NCBI RefSeq assembly: GCF_963855985.1
Contig: NC_087106.1
Location: forward strand, 7,733,001-7,797,000
Length of the DNA stretch: 64,000 bases
From: Ostrinia nubilalis
Taxonomy: Eukaryota > Arthropoda > Insecta > Lepidoptera > Crambidae
Direction of reading: 5' to 3'
Both the position numbers and the translations under genes were made by a program. Of the stretch, positions 1 to 11,172 are shown one piece after another. The notes under the pieces are model-generated. The model was not told the origin of the DNA, searched no databases, and worked only from the letters and a program-made list of their open reading frames with translations. How positions within the stretch are numbered: the stretch's first letter is position 1; the number at the start of each line of letters is the position of its first letter.

Positions 1-579
1 TATCTAGTTAGCGACATCTAGCGACATACGCTAGTCTTACATAGCAGTTTAAAGAAAACCATTTCGTATATTCACAAGTACCTAGATAGCGCACTAATCG
101 AATTCATGCCCTGAAAAAAAACTTTGTTTTTAAAATAAAAACGCTTTGTAATAAAATCAAAACATGCCAAATCATTTAATTATTATTTTTTATTAAATAA
201 AAATAACAAACAAAGACTTGAAGCAATATACAACTTCAGACATTCATAATTATTATAATTTTAGATCAATATAATTTTTATAATGATAAAATGTTTTTTT
301 ATTCATTCTATAGTTTCTTAATTACTTATTTTTCGCACGTTTCGATCAAATATTGCACAATAAATGGACATTGTTACGATTATGTAGCAACCCATATGAA
401 ATTTTCGGCTCTACATAAATAAATAAGTTCAATTCCAAAAATCAAAGGTTCCGTCATTCCCGACCTATCTAAAATCTCATTCCCAATTCACAAATTACTA
501 ACTAAGTAATAGGTATTTTCACAACAAATCCAACTCGAGAAGAAATTCTACGCAAATGTTTTTCGCTACTTTTCGTTAA

Positions 580-690
580 TTTCATGGCGCCTTTTTCTTG
601 GGCAACGATTGGTCGTCGCGACGTGACGTCATCGCGCCCACGCGTACTCCGTGACGCAATCCGATCGATGGCTCATGCTGTCCTTGTCTG
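580..690. promoter_or_regulatory. CpG-rich patch with CRE octamer and inverted CCAAT
   Basis: This patch is far richer in CpG than its surroundings. It carries the palindrome TGACGTCA at 624-631 and an ATTGG (inverted CCAAT) near 608. This composition suits a promoter or enhancer. No initiator or splice site fixes an orientation, so it is only a candidate regulatory island. Confidence 0.2.
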
Positions 691-1748
691 CCGTAGTACC
701 AGTTATATGAATTTTCCACTGACTCTCTCTCTCTAGCATGTATGAATGCTGGGAAATTTAAGTCCGTAGGCGTTTTCGTTCGTAGCCGGTCTCTGGATGT
801 CAATGTAGACCGACTGGGATTTGGGTATTTACGATATTGGCTTATTTTTAGAGTTCTGCTTTGTTAGTAAATAACATTTATAAACAAAAATAAGGGGCAC
901 CATTAGACTCATAATAAAATTAGCCTTTGAAGTTAACATTTGCCCTTTAATGTTACTCTTTCATAGCATAGGTTGATTATTTCTGGAAATTTTATTTTTC
1001 CACAATAAAGGAAAGGTACTGGGATAGGTTCACTATAAATATAGTTCGTGGAATGCCATATTGGACTGAAAATTGAATTCCATTACTTTTATTTAATGAT
1101 GTTTGCATCATTCAGGTTTAAGATGCTGTTCAGGTTATTTTTCGTCGTTTGATTAATTTGTTTGTGGTTTGAGTAACTAATCTGATTAATTTCGTAGTAA
1201 AAACATGTTATTTTATTTAGAGGTAGACTGCCCTCTAAGTTAACCTTTCTAGTATCAGAAATGTTGTCACCAGTCAATTTATTAGGGTTTTATGCGTGCT
1301 TGGGTAACAAACATCTTTATTCTTAGTACGAAGACAGTGACATACGACCAGATCCAGCTTAGATAGCATTACATAATAAAACTAGGCACAAAACAATATA
1401 AATTGGCAACGACTCTCGCAATATCACCATAACAAATAACAATATTTAGTTTTGGCACAAGCCCTTGTCGTGGTTTTGGCTATACATTTTTATTAGTATA
1501 GATTACTTAAGTTATTGCTATTTTTACATGTTTTTCATAATGAATAGGCTTGCTCATAACCACAGAGATACTCAAAATATCATGCGAAGACTGAGAAATA
1601 AAATCCTTATAACAATATATCTCTATCCCTATCAAGTTGTTTGTCCATAGGAATACCTATTTGCGGTGATCACTGATTTTCGACCACAGTTCGTAAAAGG
1701 ATCTGCAACTAATCATAATTGGCCTGTGTCTGAAATAATGAAAATGAA

Positions 1749-1934
1749 CCTTAACTTCGAACTTCTCCTATGTTCTTCTGATTAATTTTGATGCGGGTCC
1801 AATGACAGTTTAACTTTCCCCAGGGACAAACTTGACCTTCACTGCTTGCTTGGGTTTTTATTGGCGGTCAAGCTGTAGATCCTGGCTACACAGGAGTTGC
1901 AGTGGTGGGAAAGAGAGGTGGGAATAGTCCCGTG
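1749..1934. repeat. Dispersed repeat, copy 1 (pairs with 33723-33854)
   Basis: Shared blocks include CCTTAACTTCGAACT, AGTTTAACTTTCCCC, GGGACAAACTTGACCTTCAC, a long match through 'cctggctacacaggagttgc' and GTGGGAATAGTCCCGT. This copy has about 45 extra bases between the first two blocks. No coding potential or terminal structure was seen, so the family is unassigned. Confidence 0.6.
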
Positions 1935-3081
1935 TCTGAAATGATGATGAAGTAGATTTTGAATTTTCATAGTCGTTGGATTGATTGAGGAAGGAAGATC
2001 CTGTAAATAGACGTATGTCGTATGACGTAGCCGTGGTTGATGATTAACTTGTACTCCATGAAAGTAACATACAAACATTTTTAAAAACATCAAGAACCAC
2101 CAGAGTCTTATCGATAGGTATTCCGCTTACAACCCCATGGCGAGACAAATTGATGTCTAGATATATTTTTGGCTAGCATCCCGTCTGACCTTGGTCTAGC
2201 AGGCGCCATGGTGTCTGCGTCTGAGCATCGCATTGCGTCACTAATCTCTGCAAAGTCTAAAAATATATCTGACCTGATTGTCAGACACCGCAATGGTAAT
2301 AAATCCCATTGATGTGGCAATCTGTATCGCTGTTTTAGTCATTCATCGCTGCTGTGTAAAAAATAACTTTAAAGATAGATAACAATTTCGATGGGTTGAT
2401 GCTGGTTGTAACTCTGGCGCAGAGGGTGATGAAGTATCCACATAAACATAATATAAATGCCATACGTACCTATATTAACCATAAAACCCTCACTACTTCT
2501 TACTGGTTCTAGTCAATTGCTATAAACAAGGGAGTTTGTGTAGAAATACACCATACCAACGTTGTACTTAAAACCTTCGCTCTTCCCCATACTCCCCTCT
2601 CTCCTTTACATTCTGCCACAAAAAGGCATCACCACGAGCGTGGAAAATTCTTTAGCCAGGTTCTGGTGGCCACATCAATTTGAACTTTATGCTGTGAAGA
2701 TACGGTTAAAAACCAATCTAACCCTAGGAGAGTGAGAAAAATGAGTACAGATCTATTCACTACTGCTTTACCGAGAATCCATCAAACCATCTTAGACTGT
2801 TATTTTTCAGAAAGAACAGTTATTATACTCTAGTAGTTAACAATGTGGCAGTTACTCTCTTGCGCCGTTACCAAGCTAAGTAATGTGAGTTTATGATGAC
2901 GATCCGTTCTATAGGTAATCAAATGCAGTTGAGATATCAAACCGTTTTAGCCTCTAAGGAGCATTTCAACATGCTCAAAAATAAATTATTTGGGATATTT
3001 TTAAAACATAAAGTGACAGCGCTTAAATTCCTCGATGGCTTATAAGTTACCTATCTAATGTCAAAATTCTACAATATCTAC

Positions 3082-3597
3082 ACTCGACATCAAATAAATC
3101 GCACCTCCCGCGACAAGCATTTTCAAACGTATGCATCCCCACTTCCCACCAATATTGGCACCATTTAAAAGCCTAGTTCTAACCTTCATTTCATTAAAGG
3201 AAAGGTTTTTACCCCAAAAATGTGTCTAGGGAAGGATCCAGAGTCACTTCTTCAAAAAATAGGTAGTTACGCTAAAGCCAACTTTTATGGCTATAAAACT
3301 GTTAAGTTGGGATTAATCGCTATCCATCTGTTAAAGAGGACACGTGAGATCATTATTTGGTTTTATAACCATAAAAATTGGTCTAATTGATCCCATAGGT
3401 GGGCCCAAAGTGAGGTATTTTTTTAAGTCACATTTATGGTATATGTTAATCATTTATTAAGAAATTAAATGTGTTTTTCTTTAAGGATATTTATTGGGCT
3501 TTCAAATAACACCAATATTGTTGGGGCACCATGATTGTGTCAGAAGAAAATCGTTTAAGTTCCCGTCGCGGAAGGTGCGGTTTATTTGATGTTGAGT
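3082..3597. mobile_element. Foldback MITE, about 516 bp
   Basis: The left end begins ACTCGACATCAAATAAATCG and the right end is its near-perfect inverted partner, ending in GATGTTGAGT. Both arms continue inward with matching CACCAATATTGG-type blocks, so the whole element can fold back on itself. No reading frame is conserved. A truncated relative lies inverted at 62972-63280. A non-autonomous DNA transposon is the likely origin; the superfamily is not clear. Confidence 0.7.
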
Positions 3598-3990
3598 ATA
3601 TATCTATCAACATGAGTGTAATAAAGTTAACATAAGTATCGAGAAATCATTAGTTTAGAACACAATGTGACTGATGATAAAACTGAATATTATTATTTTC
3701 TAAGGTCAACATTTACCTCATGCACCTGTCAAACCTGCAATGTGTAGTAAATGGATTTAAATATCTTTAAAGGTGAAAGATACTATAAATATGCTACTCA
3801 ATTAGTGCAAAATAAAAGAGCTTCCGAATTAGTTTATAAACCTTTAATAGAACCAAAACGATCCACAAAGCTTTCAAGAAAACAGCGCTACTACCACACA
3901 GATATCAATTTGATTAAAGAACAATTACCCCAGCCCGATAGTTGCTGTTAAGAAAGCACTATCTAATAATGCCCGTCTAAAGATAGCCCC

Positions 3991-4084
3991 GTAAAGCTGC
4001 TACGGGGGAGCTTCTACGTCGTAGCTCGTAGCGCACGCTACACCGCGTTACCAACGCTACGAATGTAGCAGTCCAGCTACGAAC
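3991..4084. other. Cluster of alternating GCTAC/GTAGC pentamers
   Basis: Seven copies of GCTAC or its complement GTAGC, in both orientations, occur within about 90 bases, mostly followed or preceded by CG. The cluster ends roughly 100 bp before the CpG-rich candidate promoter. It could be a clustered binding site or a fragment of a GTAGC-rich repeat; a smaller cluster occurs near 33360-33385. Confidence 0.4.
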
Positions 4085-4189
4085 AGGTAAGCCCTTGTTC
4101 ACACGTGTGTTTAATTTTAAAAACGCAATATCTCATCTAAAGTTTTAAAATGGAACCACAACTTACATTACTCATACATGCGCGTAGGT

Positions 4190-4300
4190 GTATTTTGGCG
4201 GGCAGCAGCGCGCAGGCGCGTCCCGCGGCCGTCCGCAGTCCTGCCACCATTCTTCAGTTGCACACAGCCTTCCGCGGCTCGCTGACGTCATGATCGCGCA
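4190..4300 (+). promoter_or_regulatory. Candidate TRMT9B promoter (CpG-rich, initiator, CRE)
   Basis: This GC- and CpG-rich block is the strongest such island upstream of TRMT9B. An arthropod-type initiator TCAGT lies at 4254-4258, placing a start near 4256, and a perfect CRE (TGACGTCA) lies at 4283-4290. There is no TATA box. Downstream DNA to about 4670 is G-rich on the + strand. Assignment to TRMT9B is inference: it needs a first exon that splices about 30 kb to 34555. Confidence 0.4.
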
Positions 4301-4444
4301 AAGCCGAACTACCGTTTTACCAGCAAAAAACAGCTAAAAACGCGTCGCCGTCGCGAGAAACAGTGCTAAAGACATCTAGAGGATCAGAAAAAGGTAGTCG
4401 ACGTTCATATCGTTGCATCCGTGTGCTCAGAGAGGCGTAAAACG
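4256..4444 (+). other. Putative untranslated exon 1 of TRMT9B
   Basis: The span runs from the candidate initiator to a donor-like site, ACG|GTAAAC, at 4445; a second possible donor, AAG|GTAGTC, lies near 4392. No long reading frame is present, as expected for a 5' UTR exon. The 34555 exon has a good acceptor before its ATG, so at least one upstream exon must exist; this is the best candidate by composition, not by proof. Confidence 0.3.
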
Positions 4445-6079
4445 GTAAACAAATAAGCGCTGTGCCATGGCGATTTTTGTGAATGAATTTAAGATGGTGG
4501 ACGGTCGTGTGAGAGTGTAGGGGCGATGTCGTAGTCGGTTTTTATGGTCGTTATGGGTTCAGTGGGGCTGGTGGCCGAGTGGTGTCCACGGCGGGTGTGG
4601 TGGCGCGTGGGCGCGCGTGTGTGCGTGCGATCGAAGCGGATGAATGACGATGACGTGGGTGTCCCGCGGCTAATATCTGTTTGATAACGTTCTGCACGAC
4701 TATCTATCCAATAACGGCATACACAACCCCGCTCCTTGTCAACTATTATTTTTAGATCAGACGCAGTTGGAAGGCTCCAATATTTACGTCGATATTTGCA
4801 CTAACGAGGCCCGGGACAAGATGTTTGATATTATGGACGCTCGGTGGCATCGGCGCGCTAAATATACCTTTAATCATTGAGATTATTGATTGATGAATGA
4901 ATGGAAGGTTTCTGTTGGTGCCAATTAGATACACATATAGGTGTGTGCTGTGTGCTTTGAAATATTGCCATATGCTGTTATGCCAAAGCATATTCTTCAA
5001 TCGATAATGCAACCTTGTGTGATATTACAAGTAATGTAGGTATACGTCGCGGAAGGGTTATGTTTGCTGAATGTGGATTATTATGGATCTTTTAAAACCG
5101 AATGACTCGATAAATTGTAATGTATTGCGAGCTTAATTGGGGCTTTACCCGGCGGAGTTGTTTCCTTTAGCAATTGCATGCAAATGATCTTAATATTTTA
5201 ATCGACGAGGCTGCTCTCGGTTTAACGATGTGATAAATAGCCCGAGATTTATTCTGTTGTTGTCCTTTATTCTGTTTTCGTACATTCACTTTTCTTTCTC
5301 GTTCTTTTAACGCTTTTAAAATTGTGTTACAAGGACGGAAGTTGAATGCTGATGGATTATGTACAATGTACAGTAACGTTTTACGTTACTATTATACTTA
5401 TTATTATCAGCGGCTAATCCGAATAAGTTACAATGTATACCAATATACTTAATGTTATATTTGCTTATTAAAAGCCCCTTCTAAGGATTTACGGCAAAAA
5501 TTAAAAAAAAAACTCATTTTTCTATAATGAATCTTGTTTTTCACATACAGTTCTGTAAGAAACCACTCGATAGAATATTTTCAACAATATACTTCTTTTT
5601 ATATGTAGAATTTACTATCAACTCGATCTCATGTGATTTTATAATATTTGAAAATACTTAAACATCCCTCAAATCGAGGAACACCATTGTTTACGTACCT
5701 ATCTACTTTAATTTAGCTTTTATACTCCTTTGAATACTAATCCTTTGGAATATCCATCATTAAACTGAGAAACCTAATACTTACTCAATCACTCAATTAA
5801 AATCCTATTTATTTGTCCATAGGTACACCACATGTCCCAAACACGAAAGCTATATTTGACTCAAGTGTAAGACAAACAAGTGTACACTAAAGTTACCGGT
5901 GAAATGGACCTTAACTCCATCTGATACGTGATAGTTTCGTGTGAATGAGTTCGGGGCCAGGTGCGATCAAAATGGAGGGGATGAAATGGCGCAGGCGCAG
6001 CCCGCTATGACTGGAGCGCCACAAGTTGGGCAAGCTGAAAACACAATATGATAAAGGTTTGTCTCTTTTTATAAACATA

Positions 6080-6182
6080 AGTATAGTCACGAGCACCAAT
6101 ATGTATGCACTATGTAATTTATTACACTATAATAAGGTTCAAATTATAATTATTGCTAAATATTTTTGCTCGTGACTGTACT
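6080..6182. mobile_element. Short MITE, 103 bp
   Basis: The ends are inverted copies of AGTAYAGTCACGAGCA (left AGTATAGTCACGAGCA, right TGCTCGTGACTGTACT). The interior is AT-rich and noncoding. Target duplication is not clear. Confidence 0.6.
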
Positions 6183-6266
6183 TTTAGTATTAGATTTTAT
6201 CATTCATATTAGTGTAACCAACACATTCGTCGACTCTCTCTCTCTCTCTTTTCAGAGAGATTATTG

Positions 6267-6515
6267 CAGCGGTTCCCAAACTTATTTTGTTTACTGCCCA
6301 CTTTGAGAATAAACTCTTTTTAGCGCCCCCATTTGTAGTCGAGAGTCGAGTGCTCAGTCGGTGTCTAAGAGACCTCCTAGTAAATGACGCCTCCCAAGCC
6401 TCTACACAACGTCCCGATTTTTTTTCTGGGTCTCTTACCCCCCCCCCCCCCCCCCCCCCCCTTTAAGCCTGCAGCGCCCACAAGGGGGCGTTATCGCCCA
6501 CTTTGGGAAAGACTG
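6267..6515. mobile_element. hAT-type MITE, 249 bp, with a C24 tract
   Basis: The element starts CAGCGGTTCCCAAA and ends TTTGGGAAAGACTG, an imperfect inverted repeat. A perfect 8-bp direct repeat, GATTATTG, flanks it at 6259-6266 and 6516-6523. The 8-bp target duplication and CAG-type ends are hallmarks of hAT elements. A run of 24 C residues (6438-6461) lies inside. There is no transposase, so it is non-autonomous. Confidence 0.88.
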
Positions 6516-7820
6516 GATTATTGCATTATAATTTTCAGAAGCCTTTTTCGAAACAAATTATATTTTCTATAAAACATACATAATAACATACCTACTTACA
6601 AATCCAAGATTGCAAGATTTCGTAAAAACCGATTTTAAATGATTCAGGAACTGCATCGATATGACATTAGAATGCAATGGTGGCAGCATTCAAATAAAAT
6701 CATAACACTTTTGTACATGTAAGAAAATTTAATGTGTCTACATTCCTTTCAACTCTACATTCCTTTTAACTTTTAGATGGTACGCGTAACACGTACAAAT
6801 CTGTCTATACATATAATAAAAATGAATTGCTGTTTTGATTTTGGTTTTGAAATGATTTTTGTAGTCCATGGAAGGTTTAAACGGTTAGAAAACATGGGAA
6901 AATTACGATTTGATTTCCACGCGTACGAAGTCGCGGGCACAGCTAGTATGGTAATAAAATTCTTGCCATTTTACCTACATATCAAAGCTGTTTTATATAA
7001 TGTAAGCATCAGTGCCAAAATGATGTAGACTTGCAGACACCCCGGGAGCCTGGGAGGCTGCCAACTGCCGACTTGTGAATGGTAGTTATATCTCTGCTTC
7101 TGAAACTTTGAGATATATTACCACCTCATATCACTGACCTGACTGTACTTTTTTGATGCCAAATGTTATATTTGTGTCCCAAATAAGACCAGTTCTTTCA
7201 TAAAAGCTGTATGCTTTTATTAAAGTACAGTAAATAATTATCCCCCTGTTAATCTTTGATTGTGTACTCTAAGTGTGGTCTATTACCATTATAATGTCGG
7301 GAAAACTTTAGAATTAAAACAGCAGAAATACATTTATTAACGTAAAATTGAAATTATTAACGGGCTTAACCTTATTTTAATGTTAAAGTATTATTCTTTG
7401 TCACTCTAAACCTTCCTAACCTTCACAAAATTAATTCTACATTACAATATACGAATAGTTATTTTTCACATTACGGCAAGTACTTAGGTACTACTGCAGT
7501 ATAATGACCGGTTTCGTAGAGCGCTATTTCTCACGAGGGCGAAACCAAATTAACAAACTTTGTTTGACTGGTTGTCAAGTTATTTTAAAGAATATTCTAT
7601 TATTCAAATGTAAGTATTTAAAACTAATAAATAGTCAACAACAGCCAAACGGTGATTGAGATACAAGGAACGCTGAAAAGTGTGTCTACAGGTACATACG
7701 TGATAAGAGTTACTTCCATACATTGAATACGAGAAATAAAAATAGATTTGGCGTTCTAAAACTACATACTTTTGTAGCCATGTTTATGGTCTTGTACCTA
7801 TCTTGTATCAATATATAAAA

Positions 7821-8026
7821 TACTAGCTGTGCCCGCGACTTCGTACGCGTGAAAACCCTTTTCGCAACATTTTTCATCATTGCTCTGGTCCTATTGATTG
7901 TAGCGCCTTCCTCGATAAATGGGCTATCTAACACTGAAAGAATTTGTCAAATCGGATCAGTAGTTCCGGAGATTAGCGCGTTCAAGTAAACAAACAAACT
8001 CTTCAGCTTTATAATATTAGTATAGA
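7821..8026 (-). mobile_element. Retroelement-derived repeat, 3' tail family
   Basis: Read on the - strand it starts near the block TATAATATTAGTA-like/AAGCTGAAGAGTTTG, passes through GCGCTAATCTCCGGAACTAC and a CCCATTTATCGAGGAAGG motif, and ends ACGAAGTCGCGGGCACAGCTAGTA. Related pieces occur at 22755-22925 and 31725-31865. Such modules are extremely common in lepidopteran genomes as SINE/LINE-derived repeats; I do not assign a named family. Confidence 0.6.
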
Positions 8027-9337
8027 TGTGAGATATTTTGAAAAAGAGGCTGATAAAACCACAGGCCCGAAGCAATAATGGTAGGATTACAGATAATAGG
8101 CCATGTGAAATCACTTTTTAAAAGCACATTTATTTGGAAGAAAGATTACACTCGTAGATATTTTCATAACCGAGATTTATCGATCAAGAGTGTCATTCTG
8201 AAAATCGTACTTAATCTTCTAACCTTTGTGTGCATGAACATGTTTGTTTGTATTGGACTGGGTGTTTTCTATGTATAATATGTATGTATTTATAAAAAAA
8301 AAAGTATTTAAGCATGTTTATATCCGTTGTCTAGTACCCATAGTAGGTACAAGCTTTGCTTAGTTTGGGACTAGAAGCGCAGTGTAAAATGTCCAAGGAT
8401 ATTTATTTAACCTTTCGGACCAAGACGCGTCTTATTAAATGTCAAAGTCAGCTAGTTATGGTTGAACCTAAGAATAGTATGGGTGAGGTAGTAAAGACTT
8501 ATTTAGACGGCCTTGGCCCGCTCCTGTTGTGACAGGCGATGTCGTCGCGTCCCTCCACGCGATCGCCGAAACATTCGAACAATACAAATCGAATAAAAAT
8601 AACAGAAAACAATGCACGTGCGTCAACTGTGCAGGCATGACGACAGCAGAAAGTGTACTGCAAAAATCGTTCTAGATCCTAGACATAAACCTACATAGCT
8701 AGAATATAGAAACCTATAGGTAATAAATTACTACCATTGAGGATTAGCCTAACTCAATAAGATGGACTCACAAATGGAGGATCTTTGTAAACTACTACTA
8801 TAATACTATCACATAGAATACCAATAAAGTAACTTTAAAACGTTTATTTTACAATTAATGTAAGTAATGTTTTTCATGGTGAAAGTACGAGTATGACAAA
8901 AGTTTGGGTCTCTTAAAAAAATCTTTTAAAAAGATTTCTTAATAATATCACTGCAATACATTATGTGCGATCTTTCGTTCGTACTACATTAATTTTATAT
9001 ATATCAAAATAATCCAAGGGGATAAGGAGATAATAGTTCCTGAATGCAAATACATATAGTTTTTATCATTAAAATATCGGAAGCTTTTAAGCTTATGACA
9101 GCTTAACTAATTACCACCTACGGTTTTCGTTTCTGATGTATCAGAGCCAAAGGTGAACGACTAGACTACGACTGAAAATCGAAAGCAAATTGAGGTTATA
9201 CTAGGTAAGTAATATCAATGACGCACGACCCATAAAGTTTCTGGCGGCAGTGAAAATATTCAAACATAGTAGATTATCACAGCACGACCGACGTCATGGA
9301 ATAATGACTTGATGATATACGTAGTACGTGTTCTTTA

Positions 9338-9573
9338 AGGAGTTGCCACACTGGATGTTCTGCGGTCTGCGGTCAGGTCAAAGTGAACGCAGCCCATGAC
9401 AACAACATTGTAGGTCAGGTTGTGACAAGGCAATCTGTTAGCGGTGCGGTTTGCGTTCTTTGCTCGTGCTCGAACGGTCAGATCGCATCAATACATATAA
9501 AGACCGATAATGTTTTTCATTCATGATGCGTTCACTTTGACCGGTGACCGCAGAACGCATCCACTGTGGCAAA
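9338..9573. mobile_element. MITE, 236 bp, TTGCCACA-type ends
   Basis: The arms pair over about 50 bases: the left contains GTTGCCACACTGGATG and CAGGTCAAAGTGAACGCA, and the right contains TGCGTTCACTTTGACC and CCACTGTGGCAAA. The 7-mer TTCTTTA lies directly on both sides (9331-9337, 9574-9580) and may be the target duplication. The interior has no coding capacity. Confidence 0.7.
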
Positions 9574-10679
9574 TTCTTTAGAGCCTGACATATATGTATT
9601 TATTTTTGAGTTTCAGCCGCTTAAGACCGGTCTCTGCCAGTTGTTTAGGTATTAAACCTCATGAACTGTCCAAAAACAATGAAAAAATTTCAAATCAATA
9701 ATATTTTCGTATTTTTAACTACGACACGTACCTTATGGTAAAAGTAAAATTCCATACCTAAGTAGTCCATGCAGAGAAAAAGTTTAACCCCATCGATACC
9801 TAAACATGATGATAAGTCATCAAAACTTATGTTCTTCTAACTGATATATGAAATATCGATCTATAAAGACATTATAGTTGTAGTAGTGAATGTTTTTCTA
9901 TGCAGCGACCCCGCGACCTATTATTTTCCTTTCATCTGATTACTCACTCATATCAATGCAATATGGTTAAATGAAGTTTGCATCTACATTGTAGGTAATA
10001 ATGTCAATCAACAGGCTTCTGACGTAGTCTGACCTTTGGTGTTTAGATTCAGACGGTGGACTGACGTCATCGAGGTGACAATCTTGAATGGATGCCACTT
10101 ATGGAGTTATTATCCAAGTATTGAAAAACAAATTATATTCATATTTATAACTCTGTCCAGCAGTCTACAGCACATGTGTAGTCTCATTTTGTTGGAAAGT
10201 CAACTCTCTTACAACTACATAAATTAAGGTCTCAGAGTTTACCTTGATATGCAGGTAAGCTTTGAATGTGAAAGACTGGAAATTTCCCGCGTAGATTTCG
10301 TTTTATAATTGCAAAGTTTCATCAAAATCGGTTTAGTAGTTTTTGTGGAAGGAGTAACAAACATTAAACCAACACCATAATAAACTTTCGCGTCTAAAAT
10401 ACATACTTAGTAGGTAAGTATTGTGTACGCCTAGTTAAAGTGATACTTATTTATAATAATATCACATTTAAAATAAATAAAATATTCTAGTAGCTTTCAA
10501 ATCAAATTAGTTTTTAATGGAGCAAAGTTCAAAAATAACATTCAGTCCGTACCGAAAGGTTTTGCCGCATTGTACAAAATAGAACTGTTCCTAATTCGGC
10601 CCAATAATGGCCGCTAATCGGTTCCATTTGACGTAATACCTGAACTTTCGATTAACTGCATAAAGAATATTCAGCATAG

Positions 10680-11172
10680 ATCTGACTGACTGACTGACTG
10701 ACTGACTGACTGACTGACATAGTGATCTATCAACGCACAGCTCAAACCACTGGACGGATCGGGCTGAAATTTGGCATGCAGGTAGATGTTATGACGCACA
10801 GTGTTACCACGGCCGGAGAAAAACCAAATTTGGAAACTGAACGTAAACGAAAATTGATTACCTATTATTCAAACTGAATAAGTGTGTCGTGAAAATGCAA
10901 AATATTGAGGATAGATTGCTACCAGAAATGAAAATATGACTGGTCAAAGTAGGGCGTCCGATAACAAGGTTTCCTTGGAACAAAAATATTGCTTTATTCA
11001 TTTAGGCGATTTGTCTCAGTTCAGATCGATAATAATTTTGTCCGTTACTTACTATGAACCGGCAACACTGTGTGACGTAGGCATCCGCTAAGAAAGGATT
11101 TTACGAAACTCCACCTATGAGGGGGTAAAACGGGATCCACGCGTACGAAGTCGCGGGCGGCCGCTAGTTCTA
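10680..11172 (+). mobile_element. Dispersed retroelement-like repeat with (GACT)n head
   Basis: It starts with a GACT microsatellite (about 10683-10719), continues through GATCTATCAACGCACAGC, CTGAAATTTGGCATGCAGG and AACTCCACC, and ends ACGAAGTCGCGGGCGGCCGC. A related copy in reverse orientation at 27321-27434 plus 31429-31497 has been split by a Spy-like element. The intact AAATTT at 10767-10772 is the position equivalent to that insertion point. Confidence 0.65.

Larger units (their letters stand above)
1..3081. other. AT-rich flank, no gene recognised
   Basis: No convincing coding exon is visible. The stretch contains a CpG-rich patch with a CRE octamer near 624, one copy of a dispersed repeat at 1749-1934, and a weakly self-complementary segment around 2119-2300 in which a short AGATATATTTTT-like block recurs inverted. 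The remainder is unremarkable AT-rich sequence. It may be the 5' flank of the TRMT9B gene or belong to a neighbour beyond the left edge. Confidence 0.5.
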
